Notes: generated from the letters alone by a model not told the origin. 51,120 nucleotides of DNA from Gracilaria gracilis (GCA_030374805.1 JARGSG010000261.1:1-51120); one strand, 5' to 3'; positions 11,203 through 22,060 are shown, counted from the first letter of the stretch. A program made the numbers and translations.

Positions 11203-11953
11203 AGATACTGTACATTTCGCGCTCCCGGATCATATGCGACATTGTTGAACACCGGCGGCTGTATAGCACTTGGCTCTGGCAAGTAGATATTCGTTATGTG
11301 TCGGAGCGGAAAGCGCTGCAGCGAGCTATGCTGACACCATGCTCCAGTCGCTCGCGGGAGGCGAAGCTCAGTGGTGAGCGCAGCCACAGCGACACATTTG
11401 GGAAGGCGCACGGAGTAGCTGTGAGATCGCAGCGCATCGGTGGTTGACAGCCAATGGGCGCGCAGAACAAGCGCGCGGCGGACAAAATGTCGCAAATGAA
11501 CGACAGTTGGCGCACACGCTGTCGCCAAGCAGACGATTTGTTAGCAGACGCAAGCGCCAGTCGGTACCCGCCGGCTGTCGCTTGATACGACTTGTCCCCT
11601 TGTCCTTCACTGGGACGCTCACGCCGGCACACCCGCCGGTGTGCGCGACATATCGTCAGCGCGCTCGCCGCTTACACACCTCCCACTGCTGTACGCGCCG
11701 CGTCTTCCCCTCAGCGCTGGCTTTCCGCCGCGCGCGTCCCTCCTAATCTGCAGAGCTGTAGCCACGAAATACAACATCCGTCACTGTCGAACGTCTTCAG
11801 CAAAGTTTTCTTTCACTTCTACTTACGAAACAGTACATCCAGTCTATATGTCCGAAACCCTCGTAGATTCTTTGCACAGCACCAGGCAAAAACATTCCCG
11901 AAGACCGTGGAATCATTTCCCCCCTCTTGTGGAAACCATTCCTTTCGTCGAGT
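11203..11953. other. GC-rich stretch without a convincing gene
   Basis: Overlapping ORFs occur on both strands because of base composition. None shows a recognisable domain or signal peptide. Confidence 0.35.
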
Positions 11954-12643
11954 CTATCGCGTTAACTGTGTGGTCATCCATCCGGTGGAAGTTACCTCCA
12001 ATTTCATTCCGGCCTTCCCGGGGAACCGCAGCCCGAGTCGTTCTAGTGCCAGAAAAAAGTCGTCATCTGCATCCTGCCAACGAGATGTGTTCAAATAAAA
12101 AGTCATTAACAAGCGGTCATACTCACCTTTGTAAAATGTGCGACAGTCTCTGAACCTACCGCAGGCAAAATTCAATTCAAACGCTTCCCTTTCAAGCTTT
12201 GTACCCATAGCTACTGTCATAGAGTAGTACAAGCCCTTGGTCCTTGCCTGGATCGGAATAAAATCGCCGCAGTGGTGCGCATTGTGGTCGGTGATCAAAC
12301 CCGCACCGAGCTGCGCCATGATTGCTTCAATACTTGGCCACATTCGCAGAGATTTCTGCTTCAGATTAGATTTGGCGGTCGCCACAATAATCACGAGGTA
12401 AATCAGATATGGGCAGAGTTGTTCCTCTCCCCACGGCTGAGTACGATTGGCTCTGTCCAGAATATCAACCCACATTGTGACAGAGGTGTTCCCGGTCTTT
12501 GCGGCGATTGCCAACGCGCGCTTCCAATTATGTTGGAAAAGGCCATGGCTTCCGTCTTCAAGCTTGCTTGATGAGTAACTGTCATAGAATGATGTTGAAT
12601 AAAGTCTGGTCTTCTCCAGATGGAGGGGAAGGCCGGCTGACAC
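11954..12643 (-). CDS. Conserved-looking hypothetical protein, 5' end uncertain
   Basis: The minus-strand frame is open for 229 codons and reads like real protein: KRALAIAAKTGNTSVTMWVD, then a hydrophobic LCPYLIYLVIIVA segment, later FELNFACGRFRDCRTFYKG and WQDADDDFFLALERLGLRF. The frame begins at a GTG; its first in-frame ATG is the Met of VTMWVDIL, about residue 57. The true start is therefore further upstream in an exon, or at that Met. A GGTGAGT donor-like site lies inside (about 12120) with a cag 53 nt later, but splicing there would end the frame, so I leave it unspliced. The family is not recognised. Immediate neighbours give no functional hint. Confidence 0.55.
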   Translation of the reverse strand: MSAGLPLHLEKTRLYSTSFYDSYSSSKLEDGSHGLFQHNWKRALAIAAKTGNTSVTMWVDILDRANRTQPWGEEQLCPYLIYLVIIVATAKSNLKQKSLRMWPSIEAIMAQLGAGLITDHNAHHCGDFIPIQARTKGLYYSMTVAMGTKLEREAFELNFACGRFRDCRTFYKGEYDRLLMTFYLNTSRWQDADDDFFLALERLGLRFPGKAGMKLEVTSTGWMTTQLTR

Positions 12644-12645
12644 CC

Positions 12646-12658
12646 CTTTTATATACTT
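12646..12658 (-). promoter_or_regulatory. TATA-like box on minus strand
   Basis: The minus strand reads TATATAAAAGGGG just upstream of the 229-codon frame. Its position would put transcription start near 12620, inside the open frame, which favours translation from an internal Met. Confidence 0.4.
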
Positions 12659-12723
12659 TGTAGAACTACATCTACAACTGAGGACTAAGTTACAAGCTAG
12701 CCACTGTCTCTGATGAGCGTTAG

Positions 12724-12960
12724 CTACAAGCCGATAACGGTGATCAAGCGTGACTTGGCTTGTAGTACAACGTTTGTATTACAGTAATTGAGACAGAATA
12801 TGCTGGGAACTGGGGTTGCTCCAACAGCCTGCATTCCGGCCATTTGGCTGCTCTTCAATTCGTTGAACGACGCCTCAACATCAGCGGGGTCTTCTGCTCG
12901 AAACCTTCGAGTGAAGCCTGTTGTGTAGTTCCGAGGACTGGTGGCGGAATTAGTGCACAT
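12724..12960 (-). CDS. Possible upstream exon or small ORF
   Basis: A 78-codon minus-strand frame contains RRFRAEDPADVEASFNELKS and a Met-rich tail. It lies in the right place to be a 5' exon of the 11954-12643 gene, but no convincing splice pair was found. Low confidence; it may be chance. Confidence 0.2.
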   Translation of the reverse strand: MCTNSATSPRNYTTGFTRRFRAEDPADVEASFNELKSSQMAGMQAVGATPVPSIFCLNYCNTNVVLQAKSRLITVIGL

Positions 12961-13073
12961 ATAAATTGATGTAATTGCAAGCCATTATCTATGTTCTGTA
13001 GTTTGGAAAGTTGAAATGACGGGGAGCATCACTGAACAATGGGTCAAAGGCAGGATAATACTTAAAGTAAAAC

Positions 13074-13307
13074 ATGGCTAAAGTGAGAGGAATTATGCGG
13101 CAAACAAGGTTGAGTGGTGTGTTCTCTACGCGTGCTACGATTATCTACGAGCGTTTAATTAATAAGAACGAGCGGCGTGTGCACGCACTCGCAGAGTTGG
13201 GGCGGAGGTTTGTGATTGGAAGGAAGACGAAAGAGGTGAAAATGTTTGCGACAGCAGGAGCATTGTGCGCGCGCGCATTGCACGCCGACATGGCGCGTGG
13301 GTGTTAG
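13074..13307 (+). CDS. Hypothetical 77-residue basic ORF
   Basis: ATG 13074 is in a good context (AACATGG). The product is basic (MAKVRGIMRQTRLSGVF...), with no recognised family and no supporting neighbour. Confidence 0.2.
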   Translation: MAKVRGIMRQTRLSGVFSTRATIIYERLINKNERRVHALAELGRRFVIGRKTKEVKMFATAGALCARALHADMARGC

Positions 13308-13442
13308 CGCTTGTAGGCGCTTACTTTGAAGTGAGCAACAAAGCTGCCGGACGACTCTCTTGGAGGCTCGTTCTCAACGTCTTTTATAACGTAGATTGTT
13401 TCTCGTTTGGGAAGCACTTTCCTACAAAAACGATTATCTACA

Positions 13443-13500
13443 TATTACGTAGCATACTCTATATATTACGTACAATTCTCTGCAGATTACGTAGCACTAG
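13443..13500 (+). repeat. Degenerate tandem repeat around ATTACGTA
   Basis: Three copies of a roughly 24 bp unit, each starting ATTACGTA, lie in a row. TACGTA is itself palindromic, so this could be a clustered protein-binding site. Confidence 0.55.
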
Positions 13501-14014
13501 CCAAGTAACACTTTACAACTCTCCGAGGAGTTGTGATTATGTCGCTTTCTCTGAAAGTGGTTGCCGAAGGTGTGAGCGCTACAACGGTATCGCTACACGC
13601 GAAGGCACAGTGCCATTGGCGCCGCGGCAGCGAATCAGCGCACGCGCGCCCACACTCGCGAGCGCCGGCGATAGTGCTGCGGCTGCAGGCGGCCTGGAAC
13701 ATGCGTGGCATGAGTGAACAGAGCGGCGCGCCGGCAGCCGAGCACAAAAATTGTTGGCAGCGCGCTCCCCTCGGCCGCACGAGCACCGCGCGTCGGAACG
13801 GTACACGAGCGCGGCAGCTGCGTTTGTCGCGCTAGTAACAAATCAAACGGCCATCGCGCTCTCTAATGGCGCCGTCGGTGGCGGCGCTCACCACGCGCCA
13901 TAGCGCACGGGCGAGCTCGCTCGCGCGAGAACATTCGCTCCGGCAGCAGCGCTACATTTAAGGCGCGCACCTTCGCCGCCGCCGTAACTTCTCAGCGCAG
14001 AGAGCTGTCTTCCA

Positions 14015-14580
14015 TTGGCGCGCATGAAACCGCGCGCCACGCTCATCGTGTGCCCGCACGGCGCAGCCCGCGCGCTGTACGCTGCAGACCGGGCTACGCC
14101 TGGTGTGCTATCCCGTGCCGCCGCGGCCGCCAGCGCTGTCGCCGTCGCCGTCGAACGGCTCGTCGCTGCGCGACGTGCAGCGCTACACAGTGTACGAGGC
14201 GACGGCGCTGCCGCACTCGGCGCGCTTCGTCGTCTCGCACAGCCGCCACGCTGCATCTGCTGTGCACCACGGTGCAGCTGGCGCCGTTCGGCCCGCCGTT
14301 CGGCACGTGCTGCGCGGCGCACTTTTGTAAATGTAGCACACGCCGTACACGTGGCCCCCGTGTTGCCAGCTGCACACGCGCATTGGACGTACACGTGCAC
14401 AGCTGTTCCAGCCGCCCGAGCGCCGCGAGCTCCACCGTACGGCAGCGCCAAGCTGCTGCAGCTGTCGGGCATCGCGCCGCGTCACGTGCTGGCGCGCCGC
14501 CCAACGTCAGCACCGAGCTGGAGCTGCCCCCTCGGGCGCCAACACTGTGCTGGACCACCTACTGCAGTCATTTGGAATAT
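14015..14580 (+). pseudogene. GC-rich decayed gene remnant
   Basis: Coding-like segments jump between plus-strand frames: SSLRDVQRYTVYEATALPHS, then TLHLLCTTVQLAPFGPPFG, then LLQLSGIAPRHVLARRP, and finally GANTVLDHLLQSFGISPCS ending at a TGA near 14580. This order suggests one protein with several indels. No family is recognised. Long ORFs also occur antisense because of GC content, so the call is weak. Confidence 0.3.
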
Positions 14581-14759
14581 CTCCATGCAGCTGACATTCT
14601 CAGGTGTAAAACACGTCTCCAAAACCAGGACCGGCTCCCATCCAAACGCAAGTATGTCGCTGAAAGTATCTGTGCATGCAAAATCTGGGTGTTTGGTGCG
14701 TTCATAGTATCGCATTCGAGTGGTGAGTACAGCCTCCTGCGTCGAAATGTATGAAAACA

Positions 14760-16380
14760 GGTCGTACGGAATTTCTTTTCATGAATGCCATTTGAGTATT
14801 CATTCGTGCTATTTCTAGGGTGTAGCTATCGTTGCAGCTACAAACGGCATCATTGAAGAGACTGGCTAGACATGTCCATCTTTACAAAGCCTAGGGCAAC
14901 TGGCGGTTTCACCGAGCCCACCAACTTGGTATATCCAGACGAAATACGAGTATTAATTATGGCGCCGTTCGTCATTGTATTCTTGACAAGTGATAGAAAC
15001 CGGGCATCTTATTAAGCAATTGCGTCCTGGAAAGCCACCCACGACTGGCGCCACGTTGTTGACCAAGATCATCTTGCCAAGAAAGAATCTTTCATCATAA
15101 ATTCAATATCAGCAACTACTTCGCTAGAACTGAGCTGCTGTTTTCAGTTTCTGCGGGAGGTATTGGTAGATTACTGAGTACTTTGCAAGGAAAATCGGCG
15201 TTAATAGTGATTCAAAGATATAGGATCCAACCGCGACAAGAACCGTACAGACAACAGCATCTAAATCGCTTTCAACAATAGTTAATCGCCTAAAACATTT
15301 ACAAGACAACAGAGATTTTGGGTAACTTTAACTTCAGTACCATATCTAAGCTTCTTTTATATTTTTGTCAGACGAGTTGAACGACAATTTTGGGATAATT
15401 ATAACCAACCAGTCTTTATGGTTTAAATTCTGCATTGTTGTGTCAAAAAGCATATTACATTACAAGAACACATATACTAAAAACTAACAGTTACGTAAAT
15501 AAGCCTTATTATTCAGACAAAAAGAGACCAGATTTTGCTGAAATGTAAATGAATATTTGAAGGGATTTTGCATTAAATATATAAAACTTTTCTTAAGTTT
15601 CGAAACGAGTTTTCAAGCAAGTTCCAAAGTATTTAATGATTTCTGCAAACCGGTTTATCGCAGCATATGGTATAAACCTTATTGCCTACATACACAATAT
15701 AAAAATGTTTCGTTTCAGCTATGTCCAACACGAGTATTACAGTCCCGTTTGAAATATACATACTTTCTAAAAGAAGTGTACATGTTGCCTAATTTCTACA
15801 CAAAAATAGTTTTTTTCGGCGTTTACTGTTTACAAAGGTTAACAGTTGAACAAATATAAAGTAAAAAAACGTTTCGAAACGTAATGCTTTAACATCAAAT
15901 CTGTGTTAAAGTTATGTTAATAGAGCTTTCGAATATGGAGATACTTTTCTAGAACCATGACGTGATTTAAAAGAAGTAACAGGTTTTTTTTTTGGAAAGC
16001 TTCTTTCGATCATTTACAAGGTCAACATCTTTTTCTTTAGATGATTAAAATTCTCAACATGAAAAAACTAACAAATTGTTATAAACGCAGTTTTTGGTTA
16101 CTTTGTATGCTTAGCATACTTTCAAAGTATCCAGTTTTGGCAAGGATTTGCCTATTGGGGCACTTTGGTGCCTCTCCTCCGGCTTGTATACACTTTATAA
16201 GCAGTTGTAATTATCAGTGGGTGCAGCCGAAATGCTGTGCACATATTGAAGCAGTTTACCACTTGATCAGCTTCCATCCAGAACGTGCTTCCAGGTTGCC
16301 TGATGACTTCAACCTGGATACAACTGTTTGGTGGGAACTTTGATCCGAACTGTTTAAAAGGCTGACTGCACTCCTCCGCG
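14760..16380. other. AT-rich gene-free stretch
   Basis: No supported feature. Short ORFs at 15557 and 16041 have biased AT-rich composition and no recognisable domains. Confidence 0.4.
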
Positions 16381-16478
16381 ATTGCTTCCCGCACGCACTA
16401 CTCCTACACATCCAAACGTAGGCCAACTCACCATATCACAACTAGTTGCAATCCTCTGCATCCAAAGCAGCCGCTACA

Positions 16479-16818
16479 ATGAGCCCTACAGTGCTTATCG
16501 CCGTGTGGCTGGTTGCGCTCATCCTTGGAGTGTCAGCGCGTCCACATATGCTCGCCAAGAAGAGGTTTGTAGAATTCGACCGGCCGTTCGCCAACTGCTC
16601 CGCCATCTTCACATTCCCGCTGCTGCAACGGACGCGGACGGCGACGTCCCGTTTTGCAAGCACTTGGCTGCGGGGCGAGCGCCGGCGACGCAGATGCGCG
16701 GGACAACGAGACGTGGATGGTTGTCGACGGCGAGCACAAGGTGCAAACCAGCGGCGTGCAAAACTGTGTTGGGGTGTTCGATCTGCATCTCATCGACATA
16801 CTTGTGGTATAAACAGTC
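16479..16818 (+). pseudogene. Truncated secreted-protein gene (CKHLAAG family)
   Basis: ATG 16479 opens a strong signal peptide (MSPTVLIAVWLVALILGVSA) followed by RPHMLAKKRFVEFDRPFANC. The frame then shifts near 16615 to ATDADGDVPFCKHLAAGRAP, and again near 16705 to RDNETWMVVDGEHKVQTSGV, ending at TAA 16810-16812. The CKHLAAG-x-APATQ and DNET-x-x-VV blocks recur at 19150-19311, so this is a small dispersed family. Compared with that copy, about 75 nt between the two blocks are missing here. Function unknown. Confidence 0.5.
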
Positions 16819-16834
16819 GTTTTACTCCCACCTA

Positions 16835-16955
16835 TGACTCACTAACGTGTGGACAACGTGTGGGATGGGACAACGTGGCTGTAAGTCTGTAATAAATAAT
16901 TATTTCGCGCCCAGTTCACTCCGTAATTATTCTGCAGTGCCCCAAATCGCGTGCG
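16835..16955 (+). repeat. Dispersed repeat, copy A
   Basis: The segment ending CGCGCCCAGTTCACTCCGTA and its TAATTA-containing flanks match 33855-34010 over the core (about 50 bp with few differences), plus weaker similarity upstream (actcactaacg...atggga). It is likely a remnant end of a transposable element. Confidence 0.6.
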
Positions 16956-17237
16956 CGTGCGACAGCAGCGCGGCCAGTACCGTTGTACCTGCGCCGCGTT
17001 GCCGCCGCCCACCACGCAGATGTGCGCAATGCCGCAGGCGCGCCACATGCTGCTGTGCATGGTGGTGCGCGCCATCAACCGCCGGTGGCGACCAGCGGCG
17101 GCGGCGGCGGCGATAAACGAAGATGCGCCCGGCGGGATGAAGGAACTGCGCGTGCGTGGCGCGATGAGCGGGGCGCGCGGCGGCGCGCGTAGAGGCGGCG
17201 ACGATGACGGCCGCGCCGCGCGGGGCGGCGACGGTGT

Positions 17238-17282
17238 GCTGGTGGTGGTGGTTGTTGTTGTTGTTGTTGTTGTCGTTGTGGT
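17238..17282 (+). repeat. (GTT/GTG)n microsatellite
   Basis: Tandem trinucleotides GTG then GTT lie in a GC-rich island (16950-17430). They produce Val-, Asn- or Gln-run ORFs on the six frames that are not evidence of genes. Confidence 0.85.
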
Positions 17283-17699
17283 GTGAGTGGCCGGAGGCGG
17301 GTGCCCATTTGTACGCGCGGAGGCGGTGGTGGCCACCCCCAAGTGAGGAGTCGTAGCGCCGCTGCAAGCAGCGGCGGTCTCGAGCCGCGCGCGCCGCGCC
17401 GCGCCCCTTTGAGGACGACAAAGGTCGCGCGCAGCGCTGCCATAGATACGGCAGATATGTGTGTGCCACGCGCGCTCGCTGCACCCGTGTGCCTGCGTGT
17501 GCACTGGGCCCAATGGCCATGTGTACTCGGTTGCCCAGCTCACATGCGCTGGCCAAGGGCGCAGCCACGTTGGGAGCATTGTTGCTCTTTATGGCAATTT
17601 TTTGGATGCCTTTTACGATATGTCTCGTAACGAGCTGCGTGCAACTTTTCTTTAGCTTCAAATCTATTTTGTTGGTAGGGGTAGTGATCTGATTCACGG

Positions 17700-18862
17700 T
17701 ACGACTTTGGAGAGTAAGAAAAATGCACCATGTGACAAGGCGCATATTTTTATGTCAAAATCTATAGAAAAAAGTCTTGCTGTGCTTTGGATAAAAGTAG
17801 CCGGTTTGCCCGATTGTTTCTTTAGAAGGAGCTTTGCGCTGACAACACAAAAACCATTTTTGCTCCTCGCTTTTCTCGCGACCTTTTAATATTTTTTGTC
17901 AATTTGTCCTCGTAATTTGACCCATGTACGAGACCAGACAGTACAAAACTACAAATGAGACGTTTTCATTAGGATCAAAGGTGAATACGGAACTGTCATT
18001 GACTTTTCATATCTTTGTTCCATACGAGACAAGAGCTGCACATTACGCACTCACGAAGGCCTTTAATAAACTCATTCGTTCCTGGATAGGTGCCCCCATT
18101 TGTAATTACATAAAACTATAGCACGGATACAACTTTAGTTGCTAGTACACAAATGCTAAACTCCCCAAAACAACTACAAAATACTCATGCATTCGCCACA
18201 GAACTGCGAAAACTCACGGAAAAATAGGCTTGAAGTTTTTTCAAGAAACTGAAAAAGCTTGTCAAGAAGATATCAGTTAATTTTCAGAAGACAAGTACGA
18301 TGATTAGAATAAAGACACAATTATAGAACACCCAGTTTTTGATATTTTCTACGAAACTGTAGAAGAGTTTGGGGTTATTAATATGATGAGCTTCACCTGA
18401 AATGAGATCAAGGATGTTTTAAAGAGATCAGAGAGGTTCAGGTCTTCCGCTGGGAAGAAAGGTGGTAGAAATGAATCGCCTATCTTCTGTTTCAACATTT
18501 TATTTAAAACTTTGAGTGGTTGAAAAGTCGGGGGATCATGGGATTCTCTCGCCCGTTTATTGCGAATAAAGACAGCAACCTTTCACAGATCTGTGACTAC
18601 TTCTGGCAGTTTTTCTGAAACAGACTTTATTGTACACTATGTCATGGGAATTGGGAAATTCTTTAAGAATTCACATGTAACGGAAAAGAATAAAGTTTTT
18701 TAAGCCTTTCAGTATTGTCGATATGCAACTGATGTTTTATTCTTGCCCATAAATCGACCACAGTGTTCAAAGGAAGGCGGCCAAAAATTCAAAGCACAAC
18801 CTTTACGGACAAAATGTGGAAGTGTGAGCGCTATCGTGTGGATTGGATCCAACCAGGATCCG
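17700..18862. other. AT-rich gene-free stretch
   Basis: No coding or RNA gene could be supported. Confidence 0.4.
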
Positions 18863-18898
18863 TAGCAGTAAAGGAAAACCTAGCAGTAAAGGAAAACC
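18863..18898 (+). repeat. Exact 18-bp tandem duplication
   Basis: TAGCAGTAAAGGAAAACC occurs twice head to tail. Confidence 0.85.
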
Positions 18899-19040
18899 TC
18901 GAATTTAATAAAGAGCCATGGGCAAAAACTAAGAAGGAGAAGGTTTTGAACGTTAGTGATGGGCGGTCATCATGGACAAGGGCTACGTTGGAATGAAGAG
19001 GAATATCGGATTTATTGTTTCAAAGTAGAGACTTGAGACA

Positions 19041-19311
19041 ATGAAGCTGATCTACACGCCGTTCTGCGTGACGGACTGCCACCGGCGTACGCGCAAGCCG
19101 CTGCGCTACGTACGCGACTCGCAGTTCGGGGGAAACGTGCGAGCGCAGGGCGCTGCCGTAAGCACTTGGCGGCCGGGCAGGCGCCGGCGACGCAGATCTT
19201 GCGACAAGTGACGGCGGGCGCGTTACAGTTCCTCAACTGGGCCTCAACTCGGATGCTTCGCACGGCGGACAACGAGACTTGCGTGGTTGAGGCGGTGTCT
19301 AAACAAGCGTG
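19041..19311 (+). pseudogene. Second CKHLAAG-family remnant
   Basis: ATG 19041 starts MKLIYTPFCVTDCHRRTRKP. One frame change near 19140 leads to CRKHLAAGQAPATQ, then ALQFLNWASTRML, DNETCVVEAV and a TGA near 19311. The CKHLAAG and DNET blocks match the 16479 gene in the same order. The last codons run into a sequence shared with the 5' flank of the tandem gene array, so the 3' end may be a mobile-element border. Function unknown. Confidence 0.45.
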
Positions 19312-19324
19312 AACGTTCACGCTT
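19290..19324. repeat. Shared motif with 20-bp perfect palindrome
   Basis: 19305-19324 is AAGCGTGAACGTTCACGCTT, a perfect palindrome. The preceding bases (aggcggtgtctaaac) plus its left half recur, with one mismatch, on the minus strand at the right end of every unit of the 28188-33827 array (for example near 29527-29556). Confidence 0.75.
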
Positions 19325-19464
19325 CGTAGGCGTGAATGTTTGAAGCGCTCAATATAATAGACTGTAAATTAAGAAGCAGGTGCCCCCCATTCGAGAAAGC
19401 AGGGCCAAAGGCGTTCTTGCTCTGTGCTCCGTAATATGCGCCATCTCTTTTCCTTCTATGCGCT

Positions 19465-20832
19465 ATGTGCTACTTCGGATTACAAAAACGGAATCGTACG
19501 AATTCAAATCTGGACGAGTTGTCGGGCCGACGATCAGGTCACGAGAGCACTGGCGATCACGGAGCCGACATGACGAATAACATCTCATTTGCCGTGGTGC
19601 TAGCAAATATAGATTCTAACCGTCGCCATCGAGTGCGCCTAGGTGTTGCGCAGAAACTTACTTTTCGCAGAACCGCATCTACCAGATCTTACGTTTGTCC
19701 TACTATCGCCCGTAAGGATACCACATTCGAGTCTATTACAGATTTCTTGAGCCCGACGAGCTTTAAACGCGACTATAGAATGAATCGCAAATCATTCTAC
19801 AAGCTCGTCGGGCTCGTGGCCCCTCTTATCAACAAAGATGTCAATATGGGAAAACGCGCGCGGAGACCGGCCTTATCTCCCGCTATGCGGGTGGGAATTA
19901 CTCTCAGCCTTCTAACCGGAGGAACAGTTGACACTGTGCATCAGCTGTATAGAACACAACGTTCTACAGTTTATTATGTCTTTCATGAGACATGCCAAGC
20001 TTTTTCAAACGTGCTGCGGCTTTCGGGTATACCGCAATCGTTCGACGAACTACAGAAGCTGTCAAACGGGTTTAAAATATCCCGGTCGAAAGTGAGCCCA
20101 TTGTCGGGCTGTATCGGCTCTATCGATGGCATCGCCATCAAGATAAAGGCGCCAAAGAGAAATGCAGCCAAATACTGGTGCCGGAAGGGGTTCTACGCCC
20201 TTCCAGTACAGGCGGTAGTGGATGCAGAAGGTAGGTTTCTTTTCGTTTCGGCCAAGTGCGTGGGCTCAACGCACGACTCACTTGCCTACGCGTCGTCAAA
20301 ACTTTCAACATATCTACGCAATAACGGTTTACCTGTGGAGTTCTGGATAGTAGGAGACGAGGCGTATGTGTGCACTGATTACTTGATAACTCCAATTCCC
20401 GCCTCGCAGTTGCGTTTTTATTATGAGAAAGCTTTTAACTATTTCCTCTCCTCAATGCGCGTTCATGTCGAACAGGCTTTTGGACGTCTGGTTGCTAGGT
20501 GGAGGATACTTCAGAAGCGGCTTAACTTTGATGTCAATAAAAACGCGAGTATCGTCCTTCTCTGCATGAAGCTTCAAAATTACTGCATTCAGGAAGGTGA
20601 AGAAAAGAGTCGGGTGTTTTCTATGTCGGAAGTGCGGAATATGGAGGAAGACGTTCACAAGTGGTACTCCACCTGCAAGGAATCTTTTCAAATGATGGAC
20701 TCTGGAGACGAAGAGCAAGCCTCTGTTTTCTACGTGCCAAGGTCTACTACTAAGCGGGATAAGCTGGTGGATATTATCCGCGCTCGTAATCTACGCCGTC
20801 CCGAATTAACAGGGGTTCCTGTTCCGCTTTAG
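19465..20832 (+). CDS. PIF/Harbinger-type DDE transposase, intact
   Basis: An uninterrupted 455-codon frame runs from ATG 19465 (alternative ATG 19570) to TAG 20832. After an N-terminal DNA-binding-like region (SFYKLVGLVAPLIN, then SPAMRVGITLSLLTGG) comes the DDE_4 core: first Asp in GSIDGIAIKIKAP (about residue 215), GFYALPVQAVVDAEGRFLFV, second Asp in IVGDEAYVCTDYLI (about 295), and Glu in VHVEQAFGRLVARW (about 335). All three catalytic residues are present and length is normal for Harbinger transposases, so it may be active. Terminal inverted repeats were not located; a 6-bp hairpin (GTAGTC/GACTAC) lies just after the stop at 20858-20877. Harbinger elements usually also encode a Myb/SANT protein; see the array at 27594-33827. 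Confidence 0.88.
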   Translation: MCYFGLQKRNRTNSNLDELSGRRSGHESTGDHGADMTNNISFAVVLANIDSNRRHRVRLGVAQKLTFRRTASTRSYVCPTIARKDTTFESITDFLSPTSFKRDYRMNRKSFYKLVGLVAPLINKDVNMGKRARRPALSPAMRVGITLSLLTGGTVDTVHQLYRTQRSTVYYVFHETCQAFSNVLRLSGIPQSFDELQKLSNGFKISRSKVSPLSGCIGSIDGIAIKIKAPKRNAAKYWCRKGFYALPVQAVVDAEGRFLFVSAKCVGSTHDSLAYASSKLSTYLRNNGLPVEFWIVGDEAYVCTDYLITPIPASQLRFYYEKAFNYFLSSMRVHVEQAFGRLVARWRILQKRLNFDVNKNASIVLLCMKLQNYCIQEGEEKSRVFSMSEVRNMEEDVHKWYSTCKESFQMMDSGDEEQASVFYVPRSTTKRDKLVDIIRARNLRRPELTGVPVPL

Positions 20833-20867
20833 AACATTGATGACGAGGAGAACATGTAGTCTTTTAT

Positions 20868-22060
20868 TGGACTACGTAGGTGTTGTGTTTGCCAAGATGG
20901 CGGCCGAGAGTATCGGGGAAGGAGCAGGCGCGTATGGTGGTGCTGGCGTCATTGCTAGCGAAGTCATAGGTCTAATTCGTGTTGTCACCGCGTACAATGG
21001 CCAGGAAACAGAGGCTCAGAGCTATGAGAAGGAGCTGCATAAGGCCTGCAAGGCTGACGTGAAGAGAGTCTTCGTGACTGGTCTGGGTATTGGTTTCACC
21101 CATGTTTGTCATCTTTCGAAACTCGTTATGCAGCGGCAGGGACTGTGGCGTCGGAGGCAGTGGACAACTTTGAAACCGTAGCCTCTATCGGTGTACAAGA
21201 CGTGTTTATGAACATGTACAAACGCGGAAGTGGACAAGACGATTGCCAACGGAAGACGCACGGCTCTTATAGCTGGTATTGCCATTTGGTGCATCGGAGT
21301 TCTTAGCTCAAGTTCTTTGGGCGGTGAGCTTTTGGATTGGCTCAATATTTGTGCGGAATGGAATCTGTGATTTCGCGGAGCTGATGAAGGCTGTGACGGG
21401 CTTACTGTTTGGTGGGCTGATGCTTTGAAACCTTTCGAGCACCATGCCCGATTGGGGCAAGTGGAAATTGCAGCTACGAGGATATTCAGACTGCTGGATC
21501 GTGAATCTAAGATTGATCCGACTGTGGAATTGGACTTCAAGAAGAAGATCAATGGCGATATGGGGATGAAAAAGGCGTACTTTGAGTACCCGACGAGACC
21601 TGACGTGGCTGTGCTTCGCGGCATGTCAGTAGAGGTGAAGAGCGGGCAGACGCTGGCGTTGATGGGTGCGAGCGGATCTGGGAAGTCTACAGTAGTAAGC
21701 CTTGTGGAACGGTTCTACGATGTACGCAGCGGAAGCCTGATGATAGATGAGAACAACATTGTGGAGTATGACGTGAAATGGGTGCGAAAGCATCTGGGAT
21801 TGGTTGCGCAAGAACCTGATCTATTTAACCGATCAGTGCGAGATAATATTGCATACGGACTGGACCACGTTGACGGAACGCATGTAAGTGACGATATGAT
21901 CGTGGAGGCGGCAAAAGCTGCCAATGCGCACTCGTTCATTACAGAGCTGGAGGACGTGCGAGATTCGAACGCGACGACGACGAGGCGATAGCACTTGTTT
22001 GGTGCGGTGCTTGAGGTGTGGTACAGCGTTGTCTGACGGCGAAGACAGCGCATGCCTGAC
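20868..22060 (+). pseudogene. ABCB-type (P-glycoprotein-like) ABC transporter fragment
   Basis: The segment starts inside a transmembrane domain (GAYGGAGVIASEVIGLIRVV, AYNGQETEAQSYEKELHKA, as in ABCB exporters), breaks into several frames at 21110-21420, then resumes in the nucleotide-binding domain (21425-21991). Walker A is GASGSGKST, the Q-loop is LVAQEPDLF, and the helical region reaches AANAHSFITELED. A degraded ABC signature (LSDG then RQRM in another frame) is visible at about 22033-22060; Walker B and the H-loop are not. Both ends are missing, so it is a remnant. It begins about 40 bp after the Harbinger transposase stop, suggesting the element landed in or beside the old gene. Confidence 0.8.

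Noticed and set aside
12067..12119. Possible 53-nt intron in the 11954-12643 gene
   Set aside because: Donor and acceptor consensus are present, but removal brings an immediate stop while the unspliced frame stays protein-like.
13888..14558. Long antisense ORFs (194 and 154 codons) in the GC-rich island
   Set aside because: Composition-driven Ala/Arg-rich frames with no domain, overlapping more protein-like plus-strand pieces.
16842..17745. Minus-strand ORFs of 245 and 272 codons over the GTT microsatellite
   Set aside because: They contain Thr, His or Asn runs from the trinucleotide repeat and cross a dispersed repeat; no coding signature.
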